Shown here: piece after piece, positions 52,798-61,722 of the stretch
How the letters are laid out: each line of letters opens with the position of its first letter
Numbering within the stretch: position 1 is the stretch's first letter
Origin: Oscillospiraceae bacterium
GTDB lineage: Bacteria; Bacillota; Clostridia; Oscillospirales; Oscillospiraceae
Direction: 5' to 3'
DNA length: 64,000 nt
NCBI GenBank assembly: GCA_020025515.1
Contig: JAHHRZ010000010.1
Coordinates: forward strand, 3,439-67,438
The notes under the pieces: model-generated
What the model was told of the DNA's origin: nothing
Seen by the model: the letters and a program-made list of their open reading frames with translations, nothing else
Database searches by the model: none
Translations under genes and position numbers: made by a program

Positions 52798-53886
52798 CTA
52801 CAGGCCGGATTGCTTCCGCTTAGCCCGGCGCACACGGTTGATATGCCGCTCAAAATCTCCGGAGCGGATCAGCTCTGCCAGAACATACTGTTCAAACACC
52901 GGCACGGTGCAGGAGTAAAAGCCCAGCTTCCGTTCAAATTCATCCAGCAATCCCTGGGGCAGAATCAGATAGCCTACCCGGAAGGAGGGGGCGATGGTGT
53001 TGGAGAAGGTGTTCAGATAGATCACCGAGTTTTGCCTGGCCAGGGAGAATACCGTATCTTCATTCTTTTTTGATACAGTCAGTTCCGAGTCATAGTTGTC
53101 CTCAATGATGTACCCATTTCGCTTTTCTGCCCAGCGGATATATTCAGAGCGCTTGGATGCGCTGGCGGTGATGCCGCTGGGAAAGCTGTTGAAGGGGGTG
53201 ATGTGCAGCACGGTTGCCTTGGTTTCATCCAGCGCATGAGAGGAAATTCCGTCAGGCCCCAGGGGCAGCAGATCACAGGTGACGCTGTTTGCCTCATATA
53301 CCAGCTGAATTTTGTCATAGGATGGATTTTCCAGGGCGAAAATGCGATGATTTCCCAGAAGCTGCACAATCAGGCTGTAGAGGTATTCCGCGCCGGAACC
53401 CACGATCACCTGTTCCGGCCGGACGGCAATGCCGGTGCTTCGTGCCAAATAGGAGCAGATTGCCGACCGAAGCTCAGGACAGCCCTGATTGTGGGATTTT
53501 ACCAGAATGTCGTCTCCATAGTCCAGCAAAACCTTGCGCATGGTTTTGGAAAGAACGGTGAATGGAAATTCACCTCTGGTAAGATTGCTCTGTCTGGTGG
53601 GATGGAACACAGGGGAAGAACCCACGGGGGTGGAAATAAAGTCGTCTTCTCTGTAGATGACAAAGTAGCCGCTGCGCTGCCGGGATTCTATGTACCCTTC
53701 ATCACACAGCAGCCCATAGGCGTGCTCCACCGGGATCACGCTGAGCCCGGTCTCCTCTGCCAGCGTCCTTTTGGAAGGCAGCTTGCTGCCGCAGCGGTAG
53801 ACGCCGGAAACAATGTCTTTTTTCAAATGTTCATATAGCTGGAGGTAAGCGGGTTTGCCTGCGGCCGTCTCAATGTGATAGTTCAT
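52798..53886 (-). CDS. pdxR: PdxR-like MocR/GntR regulator with a degenerate aminotransferase domain
   Basis: A 362-residue regulator with a GntR winged helix (about 1-75) joined to a fold I aminotransferase-like domain (about 105-362). It is divergent from pdxST, as PdxR activators are. Two features are odd. The PLP lysine in the usual TFSKT is Asn296 (TFSNT). The chain stops at HINRVRRAKRKQSGL, about 100 residues short of normal MocR proteins. It may no longer form the PLP Schiff base, or may bind PLP differently. Regulation of pdxST is inferred from position. Confidence 0.85.
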   Translation of the reverse strand: MNYHIETAAGKPAYLQLYEHLKKDIVSGVYRCGSKLPSKRTLAEETGLSVIPVEHAYGLLCDEGYIESRQRSGYFVIYREDDFISTPVGSSPVFHPTRQSNLTRGEFPFTVLSKTMRKVLLDYGDDILVKSHNQGCPELRSAICSYLARSTGIAVRPEQVIVGSGAEYLYSLIVQLLGNHRIFALENPSYDKIQLVYEANSVTCDLLPLGPDGISSHALDETKATVLHITPFNSFPSGITASASKRSEYIRWAEKRNGYIIEDNYDSELTVSKKNEDTVFSLARQNSVIYLNTFSNTIAPSFRVGYLILPQGLLDEFERKLGFYSCTVPVFEQYVLAELIRSGDFERHINRVRRAKRKQSGL

Positions 53887-53910
53887 CTGGTTATATGTTA
53901 TACTCCTGTT

Positions 53911-53939
53911 TTGGTTATTTTATTGTTATCAGATATAGT
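53911..53939 (+). promoter_or_regulatory. pdxST promoter in the divergent regulator region
   Basis: TTGGTT (53911-53916), 17 bases, TATAGT (53934-53939). GGTTAT occurs twice just upstream (near 53889 and 53913), in the spacing range of direct repeats bound by MocR-type regulators. Confidence 0.6.
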
Positions 53940-53980
53940 ATATCTTATGAGCAGAAATTTGTAAAGGAGGAAATTGAATC

Positions 53981-54856
53981 ATGGAAAAAACAAGATATGA
54001 ACTGAACAAAGAGCTGGCCCAGATGCTGAAGGGCGGTGTCATTATGGATGTCACCACACCCGAGCAGGCCAAAATCGCAGAGGCCGCAGGTGCCTGTGCA
54101 GTCATGGCCCTTGAGCGAATTCCCGCAGACATCCGGGCGGCAGGTGGCGTGTCCCGTATGAGCGACCCCAAGATGATCAAGGGCATTCAGGATGCGGTGT
54201 CCATCCCCGTTATGGCCAAGTGCCGCATCGGCCATTTTGTGGAAGCCCAGATCCTGCAGGCCATTGAGATTGATTACATTGACGAGAGCGAAGTCCTTTC
54301 CCCGGCAGACGATCGATACCATATCGACAAGACCAAGTTTGATGTCCCCTTTGTCTGCGGAGCGAAGGATTTGGGCGAGGCACTGCGCCGCATCAATGAA
54401 GGTGCCACCATGATCCGTACCAAGGGCGAGCCCGGCACAGGAGACGTGGTGCAGGCCGTTCGGCATATGCGCCTCATCCAGTCGGAGATCCGCAGAATCG
54501 GTTCCATGCAGGAAGACGAGCTGTTTGATATGGCAAAGCAGCTGCAGGTTCCCTATGAATTGGTTCGGTATGTGCACCAGAATAAAAAATTGCCGGTGGT
54601 AAACTTTGCCGCAGGCGGCGTGGCTACTCCTGCGGATGCGGCCCTCATGATGCAGCTGGGCGCAGAGGGCGTGTTTGTAGGCTCCGGCATCTTCAAATCC
54701 GGCAACCCCGAGAAGAGAGCGGCAGCCATTGTGCAGGCCGTTACCAATTACAATGACGCCAAGATGCTGGCGGCGCTTTCTGAGGATTTGGGCGAAGCCA
54801 TGGTGGGAATCAACGAGCAGGAAATCGAAATTCTCATGGCTGAGCGGGGAAAATAA
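53981..54856 (+). CDS. pdxS: Pyridoxal 5'-phosphate synthase lyase subunit
   Basis: Forms PLP from ribose 5-phosphate, glyceraldehyde 3-phosphate and ammonia. The 291-residue barrel has the active-site lysines in GVIMDV and VMAKCRIGH, and the phosphate loop in GEPGTGDV and FAAGGVATP. AAAGGAGGAAATT precedes the ATG. pdxT follows immediately. Confidence 0.97.
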   Translation: MEKTRYELNKELAQMLKGGVIMDVTTPEQAKIAEAAGACAVMALERIPADIRAAGGVSRMSDPKMIKGIQDAVSIPVMAKCRIGHFVEAQILQAIEIDYIDESEVLSPADDRYHIDKTKFDVPFVCGAKDLGEALRRINEGATMIRTKGEPGTGDVVQAVRHMRLIQSEIRRIGSMQEDELFDMAKQLQVPYELVRYVHQNKKLPVVNFAAGGVATPADAALMMQLGAEGVFVGSGIFKSGNPEKRAAAIVQAVTNYNDAKMLAALSEDLGEAMVGINEQEIEILMAERGK

Positions 54857-54857
54857 T

Positions 54858-55439
54858 ATGAGAGTGGGAATTCTGGCCCTGCAAGGTGCCTTTGCCGAAC
54901 ATGCCGCCGTACTGGAAAAGCTGGGGGCAGAGCATTTTGAAATCCGCCAGCGGAAGGATCTGGAGGCCCCCTTTGACGGCCTGATTCTTCCCGGAGGGGA
55001 AAGCACGGTGATGAAAAAGCTGCTCCACGATTTGGGCCTGTTGGAACCCCTGGCAGAGAAAATTCAAGAGGGCCTTCCGGTGTTCGGAACCTGCGCAGGA
55101 CTGATTCTGCTGGCGAAGGAGATCGAGGGGGGCAGCCCCTGCTTTGGGGTCATGGATATTGCGGTGAAGCGCAATGCCTATGGGCGGCAGCTGGGCAGCT
55201 TCTATGTCCGGGAATCCTTCCACGGAATCGGAATGGTACCCATGACCTTTATCCGTGGCCCATACATTGCATCGGCAGGGAAGGACGTGGAGGTTCTGGC
55301 AGAGGTGGACGGCAACATTGTGGCGGCAAGACAGGGAAATCTGCTTGTGACGGCCTTTCACCCGGAATTGAGTGAGGATCTGTCCATTCATCGGTACTTC
55401 TTGCAGATCATAGAGCGCAGAGCCTGCCAAAACGCCTGA
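54858..55439 (+). CDS. pdxT: Pyridoxal 5'-phosphate synthase glutaminase subunit
   Basis: Supplies ammonia to PdxS. The 193-residue amidotransferase keeps its catalytic Cys in GTCAGLIL, the His-Glu pair in FHPEL, and the PGGEST loop. It starts one base after the pdxS stop. Confidence 0.96.
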   Translation: MRVGILALQGAFAEHAAVLEKLGAEHFEIRQRKDLEAPFDGLILPGGESTVMKKLLHDLGLLEPLAEKIQEGLPVFGTCAGLILLAKEIEGGSPCFGVMDIAVKRNAYGRQLGSFYVRESFHGIGMVPMTFIRGPYIASAGKDVEVLAEVDGNIVAARQGNLLVTAFHPELSEDLSIHRYFLQIIERRACQNA

Positions 55440-55473
55440 AGGGCATAGGCAGATACAATCAAATAAATGCACA

Positions 55474-55520
55474 GATGGCGGCGGCCTGACTTGGTTCAGA
55501 CCACCGCCATCTTGTTTTTT
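55474..55520 (+). terminator. Terminator after pdxT
   Basis: GATGGCGG (55474-55481) with CCGCCATC (55504-55511), then TTGTTTTTT. Confidence 0.9.
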
Positions 55521-55531
55521 AGGGCTGCATC

Positions 55532-56461
55532 TCAGATACTTTTCGATTTCTTTTGATAGGCCGAGGGGGATATGCCCGTGGTTTTTTTGAACAGTCTGGA
55601 AAAATAGTTATAGTCGTGAAATCCCGTCATGGCGGCAGCCGTTTCCAAAGGCGTTCCATCCTGAATGAGGGAGGCGGCCCGGGAGCATCGCAGTTCGTTG
55701 ACATAGGCGGTGAGGGTCAGGGTGGTGTGCTTCTTGAAAATCCGGCAAAGATAGGGAACCGACAGGCCGAAGCGTTTGCTGAGGGCGGGCAGACTGACCT
55801 CTTTCGGGTCGGTATAGTGCAGGGATACAAAGGCCAGCACCTTTTTAAGGTGCTCTAAGGAGGCCAGATCTTTGGCCTGCACCACTGCATTGTGGGCCGA
55901 CAGATCGGCTCTTCGGAGAAGAAATACAAGGAGATTCAAAACGGCAGCTTTGAGTTTGATTTCATAACCGGGCTGCTTGTGTTGGGCCTCCCAAATGATG
56001 GAATCCAAAAGGGCGTTCAGCTCAGAGCAGCCACGCAGAATGCGGGGCAAGTGAGAACTCTGGGAGATGAGCAGAAGCAGGAGATTTTCTTTTTGCTCCC
56101 GGCCGGAATCCCCAGGGCCCCAGGAAAAAACCTCATGGGAAAAAAGCTCGGTTCCGATCTGGATAATATAGTGCTCCGTGTGGTCCTGAAATCCGGTTCC
56201 ACGGTGAGGGGCACACCAGTTCACGAAGGCCACATCCCCGGGGGATAGCCAGTCCCGATTGCCGTTGCACATGAGGCAGACGGCCCCCTGCTTCACATAA
56301 TAAAATTCCAGGTCCTCGTGCCAATGGAGCCAGCAGCCCCTGTCTTTGGAGCTGCTTTTTCTGAATGTGACATTGACCGGAAGCTCCGAATCCTTCATGG
56401 CTACTGCCTCGTGAATCAGTACAGGGGACGCCGCTTTCTGAACATCGTCTGGAAGTCCCAT
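55532..56461 (-). CDS. AraC family transcriptional regulator
   Basis: A 309-residue regulator with an N-terminal cupin sensor (about 30-130, HWHEDLEFYYV) and a C-terminal double helix-turn-helix (about 205-305) ending ISPSAYQKK. The start at 56461 follows AAGGAG by nine bases. It is divergent from a sulfatase and its maturase, so it probably activates their expression when a sulfated sugar is present. Confidence 0.88.
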   Translation of the reverse strand: MGLPDDVQKAASPVLIHEAVAMKDSELPVNVTFRKSSSKDRGCWLHWHEDLEFYYVKQGAVCLMCNGNRDWLSPGDVAFVNWCAPHRGTGFQDHTEHYIIQIGTELFSHEVFSWGPGDSGREQKENLLLLLISQSSHLPRILRGCSELNALLDSIIWEAQHKQPGYEIKLKAAVLNLLVFLLRRADLSAHNAVVQAKDLASLEHLKKVLAFVSLHYTDPKEVSLPALSKRFGLSVPYLCRIFKKHTTLTLTAYVNELRCSRAASLIQDGTPLETAAAMTGFHDYNYFSRLFKKTTGISPSAYQKKSKSI

Positions 56462-56593
56462 GGGGCAACGCTCCTTTTTGAACCGCACAGGTTAAAATAG
56501 TGCGATTACTATATCATAATTTCCATTCTTTTGCAAAAGGAAACATGGTACAATCGTATGGGAAGATCCATTAAAAAAAGGAGATCTGCTGCA

Positions 56594-58051
56594 ATGAGAA
56601 TTTTATTTGTAGATATTGATACCCTGCGGCCGGACCATATGAGCTGCTATGGTTACAGCCGCAACACCACCCCCAACATAGACAAAATCTGTGAAGAGGG
56701 TGTCCGTTTTGACGAATACTACTGCTCCGATGCCCCCTGCCTGCCCTCCCGGGCGGCGCTGGTCAGCGGCATGTTCGGCATCCGCAACGGTGCGGTGGGC
56801 CATGGGGGAACCGCTGCGGACCGCCGCCTCACAGGCCCTGCCAGGGACTTCAATGATTGTATGGACCAGAACAATTTCCACCATATTTTCCGCCGTGCCG
56901 GGATGCATACCGCTTCCATCAGTACCTTTGCCGAACGCCATTCCTCCTACTGGTTTGATGCGGGCTTCCATGAGTGCTATAATGTAGGCGGCTACGGCGG
57001 CGAATCCGGCGAGAGGGTCCTGCCGGTGGCTCTGGACTGGCTGGAGCGCAACAAAGACCGGGACAACTGGTTCCTCCATGTCCACTTCTGGGACCCCCAC
57101 ACCCCCTACCGTGCCCCGGCGGAGTTTGGCAATCCCTTTGAAAACGAACCCATGAACACCTGGATTGACGACGAGGTTCTTGCTCTTCACAAGCAGCACA
57201 CAGGCCCCCATTGCATCAATGAATTATATATGTACGATGATCGGGAAAACCCCGATTTCCCCAGAATGCCCGGCAGTGCGTCGGACCAAAAGGGGCTGAA
57301 ACGGATCATGGATGGCTATGACTGCGGCGTGGCCTATGCGGATGATTTGGTGGGACGGCTGGTGCAGACGCTGCGCAGACAGGGAATCTATGAAGACACC
57401 GCCATTATTGTTACCTCGGACCATGGGGAAAACATGGGCGAACTGGGAATTTACGCAGAGCACGCCACGGCGGATTACCCCACCTGTCACATCCCTCTGA
57501 TCGTGAAGTGGCCCGGCGGTGCGAAGGGAGTCCGGGACACCGGCCTTCATGTGAATCTGGACATTCTTCCCACCATGGCAGATCTGCTGGGCGTGGAGCA
57601 CTGTTCCAACTGGGACGGCCTCAGCTATGCGGAAACCATTACACAGGGCCGGGAGCAGGGAAGGGACAGTCTGGTTCTTTCTCAGATGGCCCATGTGTGC
57701 CAGCGTTCCGCCCGGTTTGGGGACTGGCTGTATATCCGCACCTACCACGACGGCTACCACCTTTTTGATCGGGAAATGCTCTTTAATATCAGACAGGACC
57801 CCCATGAGCAGACTGATGTAAAAGAGCAGTACCCAGAGGTGTGCCGGCAGGGCGCCAAAATCATTCTGGACTGGCACGATGACATGATGATGAAATCAGA
57901 CAGCCAGATCGATCCTCTGTGGACTGTCCTCCGGGAGGGCGGCCCCTATCACACCTGGGGGCATCTGGACAGCTATCTGGAGCGGTTGGAAAAGACCGGC
58001 AGAAAAGAAGGAGCGGACAAGCTCCGGGCAAAATACAAACCCCAATCATAA
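56594..58051 (+). CDS. Sulfatase (S1 type, Cys-type formylglycine)
   Basis: Hydrolyses sulfate esters. The 485-residue enzyme has metal residues in DIDTLRPDH near the N-terminus, the modification motif C-L-P-S-R with Cys49, and TSDHGENMG for the second metal site. The Cys form needs an anaerobic maturase, which is encoded next. No signal peptide is visible, so it probably works in the cytoplasm on imported sulfated sugars. A TACAAT -10 box (about 56549) lacks a good -35, which suits activation by the divergent AraC protein. The substrate is unknown. Confidence 0.92.
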   Translation: MRILFVDIDTLRPDHMSCYGYSRNTTPNIDKICEEGVRFDEYYCSDAPCLPSRAALVSGMFGIRNGAVGHGGTAADRRLTGPARDFNDCMDQNNFHHIFRRAGMHTASISTFAERHSSYWFDAGFHECYNVGGYGGESGERVLPVALDWLERNKDRDNWFLHVHFWDPHTPYRAPAEFGNPFENEPMNTWIDDEVLALHKQHTGPHCINELYMYDDRENPDFPRMPGSASDQKGLKRIMDGYDCGVAYADDLVGRLVQTLRRQGIYEDTAIIVTSDHGENMGELGIYAEHATADYPTCHIPLIVKWPGGAKGVRDTGLHVNLDILPTMADLLGVEHCSNWDGLSYAETITQGREQGRDSLVLSQMAHVCQRSARFGDWLYIRTYHDGYHLFDREMLFNIRQDPHEQTDVKEQYPEVCRQGAKIILDWHDDMMMKSDSQIDPLWTVLREGGPYHTWGHLDSYLERLEKTGRKEGADKLRAKYKPQS

Positions 58052-58058
58052 GGTATGG

Positions 58059-58096
58059 CAGGAGGCTGCTTCCCTCTCCGGGAAGACAGTCTCCTG
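58059..58096 (+). terminator. Hairpin after the sulfatase gene
   Basis: CAGGAG/CTCCTG with an inner CTTCCC/GGGAAG stem and a short TTT tail. Readthrough into the maturase is possible. Confidence 0.7.
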
Positions 58097-58204
58097 TTTG
58101 GCGTTTCAGGAGGATGCACTCCAAACCATGGGCAATTTGCCCACAAACGGGCAAAATTCACAGTTCCACCCGGGTTATTTCGGAAAATATATTGCTTTTC
58201 ATGG

Positions 58205-58232
58205 TTGCAAAAACGGACGAAATCTATATAAT
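58205..58232 (+). promoter_or_regulatory. Promoter of the sulfatase maturase
   Basis: TTGCAA (58205-58210), 16 bases, TATAAT (58227-58232). A TTTGCCC/GGGCAAA hairpin lies upstream at about 58133-58153. Confidence 0.75.
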
Positions 58233-58278
58233 ATAGGCGTACTCAGGTTTTTTACGCGAAAGGTGATTCTGTAGAGAC

Positions 58279-59412
58279 ATGCAACATGTTCATTTGCTGA
58301 TTAAGCCCTCTTCCGGGATGTGCAATCTAAATTGCAGGTATTGTTTTTATCATGACATAGTAGAAAAAAGAGAGCAGCGCTCCTATGGCTTCATGGAGGA
58401 GGCGACTCTGGAGACTGTGATTCAGAAAGGAATCGCAGCTGCGCAAAAGGAATGTACCATTGCCTTTCAGGGAGGAGAGCCCACCCTCATCGGTCTGGAC
58501 TTCTATGAAAAAGCGGTGGCCCTTCAGAAAAAGCACAATCCCAGAGGTATCAGGATTTCCAATTCCATCCAGACCAACGGCGTGGGGCTGGATGACCGGT
58601 GGGCCAGATTTTTCCGGGAAAATCAGTTCCTGGTGGGAATTTCTCTGGATGGTTACGGAGAAGTTCACGACTGCAATCGGGTGGATGCCGGAGGACAGGG
58701 AACCTTCCGCCGGGTCATGGAGGCCCTGGATGTTCTGAAACGGAACCGGGTGGAATTCAATGTGCTTACAGTGGTGACCAGGCAGAATGCCAAAAAGATT
58801 AACAGAATCTATGAATTCTACAAGAAGCAGAATTTAGCGTATCTTCAGTTCATTCCCTGCCTGGACCCCATTTTTGAAGAACCGGGGAAGATGGGATATT
58901 CTCTCACGCCCAAAGAGTATGGGATGTTTTTGAACCGGCTCTTTGATTTATGGTATCAGGATGTGAAAAAAGGAACCCCGGTGTCCATTCGTCAGTTTGA
59001 AAACTATGTGGAAATGCTGCTGGGATATCCCCCGGAGGCCTGCGGCATGAGCGGGGTCTGCGGACTGCAGCATGTGGTGGAGGCAGACGGCTCGGTCTAT
59101 CCCTGTGATTTCTATGTGCTGGATCAATACCGGCTGGGAAATCTGAACACAGACACCCTGGAGCAGATCAACGAGAACAGAATGGCCATGGGCTATATTG
59201 AGGAATCCAGAAAAGTGGATCCCAAATGCAAAACCTGTCCTTATTTTTCCTTATGCCGGGGAGGCTGCCGCCGCAACCGCCTGGTGCTGCCGGACGGAGG
59301 TCTGGGACGAAATTATTTCTGTGAAAGCTATGAGATGTTCTTTCAGTATGCAGGGCCTCGCCTCAGGGAGCTTGCCAATGCCATTGCTTCCGGGAAATAT
59401 CGATCAATGTGA
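58279..59412 (+). CDS. Anaerobic sulfatase-maturating enzyme (radical SAM, SPASM)
   Basis: Oxidises the active-site Cys of sulfatases to formylglycine without oxygen. The 377-residue protein has the radical SAM cluster Cys15, Cys19, Cys22 in CNLNCRYC, GGEPTL for SAM, and SPASM cysteines including CGMSGVC, CDFY, CKTCPYFSLC and C(E)S near the end. It follows the sulfatase with its Cys-type motif, a functional match. Confidence 0.93.
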   Translation: MQHVHLLIKPSSGMCNLNCRYCFYHDIVEKREQRSYGFMEEATLETVIQKGIAAAQKECTIAFQGGEPTLIGLDFYEKAVALQKKHNPRGIRISNSIQTNGVGLDDRWARFFRENQFLVGISLDGYGEVHDCNRVDAGGQGTFRRVMEALDVLKRNRVEFNVLTVVTRQNAKKINRIYEFYKKQNLAYLQFIPCLDPIFEEPGKMGYSLTPKEYGMFLNRLFDLWYQDVKKGTPVSIRQFENYVEMLLGYPPEACGMSGVCGLQHVVEADGSVYPCDFYVLDQYRLGNLNTDTLEQINENRMAMGYIEESRKVDPKCKTCPYFSLCRGGCRRNRLVLPDGGLGRNYFCESYEMFFQYAGPRLRELANAIASGKYRSM

Positions 59413-59427
59413 AACAAAGCCCATCAG

Positions 59428-59466
59428 CAGAGTCTGCCCCTTTCAAACGGAAGGAAGCAGGCTCTG
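59428..59466. other. Long hairpin between the maturase and trkH
   Basis: CAGAGTCTGC (59428-59437) pairs with GCAGGCTCTG (59457-59466) with one wobble, plus inner CCTTTC/GGAAGG. No T-run follows. It may end the maturase transcript or protect its 3' end. Confidence 0.5.
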
Positions 59467-59498
59467 TACTGCGTGGACGATTGCGGCGCTTCCGCAGC

Positions 59499-59527
59499 TT
59501 GGATAGAGTCATTTGTCTTTATATAAT
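59499..59527 (+). promoter_or_regulatory. Promoter of trkH-trkA
   Basis: TTGGAT (59499-59504), 17 bases, TATAAT (59522-59527). Confidence 0.7.
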
Positions 59528-59611
59528 CTTAATGCGGATACAATGATATTAATACACATTTTATAAAGGGCGTGTCATAATCCAATGAAAGATATAAGTA
59601 AGGGTGTCATT

Positions 59612-60940
59612 ATGCGAAAAAATAAGAGACAACTATCATCATCACAAATCATCATTTTGGGCTTCGCCGCGGTCATCCTTCTGGGAAGCCTCATGCTCAC
59701 CTTTCCCGTTGCGACCAGGGACGGAAAGGGCGCCAGCTTCACGGATGCGATCTTTACGGCCACCTCTGCGGTATGTGTTACCGGCCTCATTGTGCAGGAT
59801 ACGGCAACCTACTGGACCGGCTTTGGCCAGGGCGTGATCCTTGCCCTGATTCAGATTGGCGGCATGGGTGTGGTCACCGTGGCTGTGGCGGTTTCCACCA
59901 TTTCCGGCAAACGGATCGGCCTCAAGCAGCGTAACCTTATGCAGGACTCCATTTCCGCCCCGAAGGTGGGCGGTATTGTTCGGCTTACGGGGTTCATTAT
60001 CCGCATGACCATTTTCTTTGAACTGATGGGCGCCGTCATTATGGCCCCCACCTTCTGCAAGGAGTTTGGAATCTGGAAGGGAATCTGGTACAGCATGTTC
60101 CACTCCATTTCCGCCTTCTGCAATGCGGGCTTTGACCTCATGGGCGTCAGAGAGCAGTATTCGTCTTTGACCCACTTCATGAATAATCCTGCCATTAACA
60201 TGGCCATCATGTCCCTGATCGTGATTGGCGGCATCGGCTTCACCACTTGGGATGACATTAAAGTCAACAAGCATCATATCAGAAGATATCGGATGCAGAG
60301 CAAGGTCATCCTGGCCACCACGGCCCTGCTTCTGGTGCTTCCTGCATTGTACTTTTTCTTCTTTGAGTTCGGGGATATGCCCATGAAGGACCGGATCTGG
60401 AGCTCCATGTTCCAGTCGGTCACCCCCAGAACCGCAGGCTTTAACACCGTGGACCTCACGCTGCTCAGCGAGGTGGGTATCGCGCTGACCATTGTTCTGA
60501 TGCTGGTGGGCGGCTCTCCCGGCTCTACTGCCGGTGGTATGAAGACCACCACGCTGGCGGTTATGTTCGCCAATGCCGGTTCCGTGTTCCGCCGCAGAGA
60601 ACACGCCCATTTCTTTGGCCGCAGGATTGCGGACCAGACCGTCCGCACGGCGGCAACGATTTTGATTATGTATTTGACCCTTGCCCTGGGTGCCGGATTT
60701 ATCATCAGCCGGGTGGAGGACCTGCCTCTGCTGACCTGTCTGTTTGAAACGGCCTCTGCGGTTGGTACGGTGGGCCTGAGTCTGGGCATTACCCCGAACC
60801 TCAGCCTGGTGTCTCAGGGTATTTTGATTCTGCTGATGTATTTGGGCAGGGTGGGCTGCCTCACATTGGTCTTTGCCGCAATTTCCGGCCACCAGGGCAA
60901 CACTGCAAGACTGCCTCAGGAAAAACTCACTGTTGGATAA
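59612..60940 (+). CDS. trkH: Trk/Ktr potassium uptake membrane subunit
   Basis: Potassium channel-like subunit of a Trk/Ktr system. About 442 residues with the four-repeat M1-P-M2 plan; pore glycines lie in TSAVCVTGL, SISAFCNAGF, VTPRTAGFN and ASAVGTVGLS. Length (Ktr-like) and pairing with one RCK subunit suggest KtrB rather than the larger enterobacterial TrkH. The start at 59612 follows AAGGGTG; an ATG nine codons upstream lacks a ribosome site. The RCK gene follows after 20 bases. Confidence 0.92.
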   Translation: MRKNKRQLSSSQIIILGFAAVILLGSLMLTFPVATRDGKGASFTDAIFTATSAVCVTGLIVQDTATYWTGFGQGVILALIQIGGMGVVTVAVAVSTISGKRIGLKQRNLMQDSISAPKVGGIVRLTGFIIRMTIFFELMGAVIMAPTFCKEFGIWKGIWYSMFHSISAFCNAGFDLMGVREQYSSLTHFMNNPAINMAIMSLIVIGGIGFTTWDDIKVNKHHIRRYRMQSKVILATTALLLVLPALYFFFFEFGDMPMKDRIWSSMFQSVTPRTAGFNTVDLTLLSEVGIALTIVLMLVGGSPGSTAGGMKTTTLAVMFANAGSVFRRREHAHFFGRRIADQTVRTAATILIMYLTLALGAGFIISRVEDLPLLTCLFETASAVGTVGLSLGITPNLSLVSQGILILLMYLGRVGCLTLVFAAISGHQGNTARLPQEKLTVG

Positions 60941-60960
60941 TCGTATAGAAGGAGAACATC

Positions 60961-61608
60961 ATGAAATCTGTATTATTGATTGGATTGGGAAGATTTGGAA
61001 GACACATTGCCATGAAGCTCTACGACCTCAATCACGAAGTCATGGCTGTGGACATCAATGAGGAGCGGGTCAATGACGCACTGAGCTTCGTCACCAACGC
61101 CCAGATTGGCGACAGCACCAGTGAAGAATTTTTGTCCTCTCTGGGAATTCGGAACTTTGACGTCTGCATTGTGACCATCGGTGACAATTTCCAAAACTCT
61201 CTGGAGACTGCGTGCCTGCTGAAGGAACTGGGCGCCAAGAAGGTCATCGCCAGAGCCTCCAGAGGCGTTCAGGAAAAGTTCCTCCTGCGAAACGGTGCGG
61301 ACGAAGTGGTGTATCCCGAAAAGCAGCTCGCCTCCTGGACGGCCATCCGCTGCACCTCCGAACATATTCTGGACTATATCGAGCTGGACAAGGATTCTTC
61401 CATTTTTGAGCTTTCCACCCCTCCCCAGTGGTGCGGCAAGACCATCCTTCAGCTGGATATCCGTAAGAAGTACGGAATCAACATTCTGGGTATGCGGGAA
61501 AACGGAAAGCTGAATATGTACATTACGCCGGATATGGTGTTCAGTGCAGACAAGTCCATCCTGGTTTTGGGCCAGCCCAAGGCCATTCATAAGTGTTTCC
61601 ATATTTGA
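60961..61608 (+). CDS. trkA: Trk/Ktr potassium uptake regulatory (RCK) subunit
   Basis: Cytoplasmic gating subunit. The 215-residue protein has an RCK_N Rossmann domain with GLGRFGRHIA (8-17) and an acidic residue after strand two (AVDI), then a TrkA_C domain (about 135-215), the domain that binds c-di-AMP in KtrA proteins. One RCK_N and one TrkA_C is the KtrA layout. AGAAGGAG precedes the ATG. Confidence 0.93.
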   Translation: MKSVLLIGLGRFGRHIAMKLYDLNHEVMAVDINEERVNDALSFVTNAQIGDSTSEEFLSSLGIRNFDVCIVTIGDNFQNSLETACLLKELGAKKVIARASRGVQEKFLLRNGADEVVYPEKQLASWTAIRCTSEHILDYIELDKDSSIFELSTPPQWCGKTILQLDIRKKYGINILGMRENGKLNMYITPDMVFSADKSILVLGQPKAIHKCFHI

Positions 61609-61722
61609 TCCATGCGTTTGTGATCCGGGCCGCAGGAGGAAACAGGGAAATTCGCTCAGATAGCTTATGAAATCCGCAAGTCATTGTATGTGGCAGTTTG
61701 CCATAAAAAGAGGGAATGGTGC

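Noticed and set aside
53981..55439. Degenerate glutaminase in PdxT or PyrG, as in CarA
   Set aside because: Both keep Cys, His and Glu in the expected motifs, so the loss is specific to CarA.
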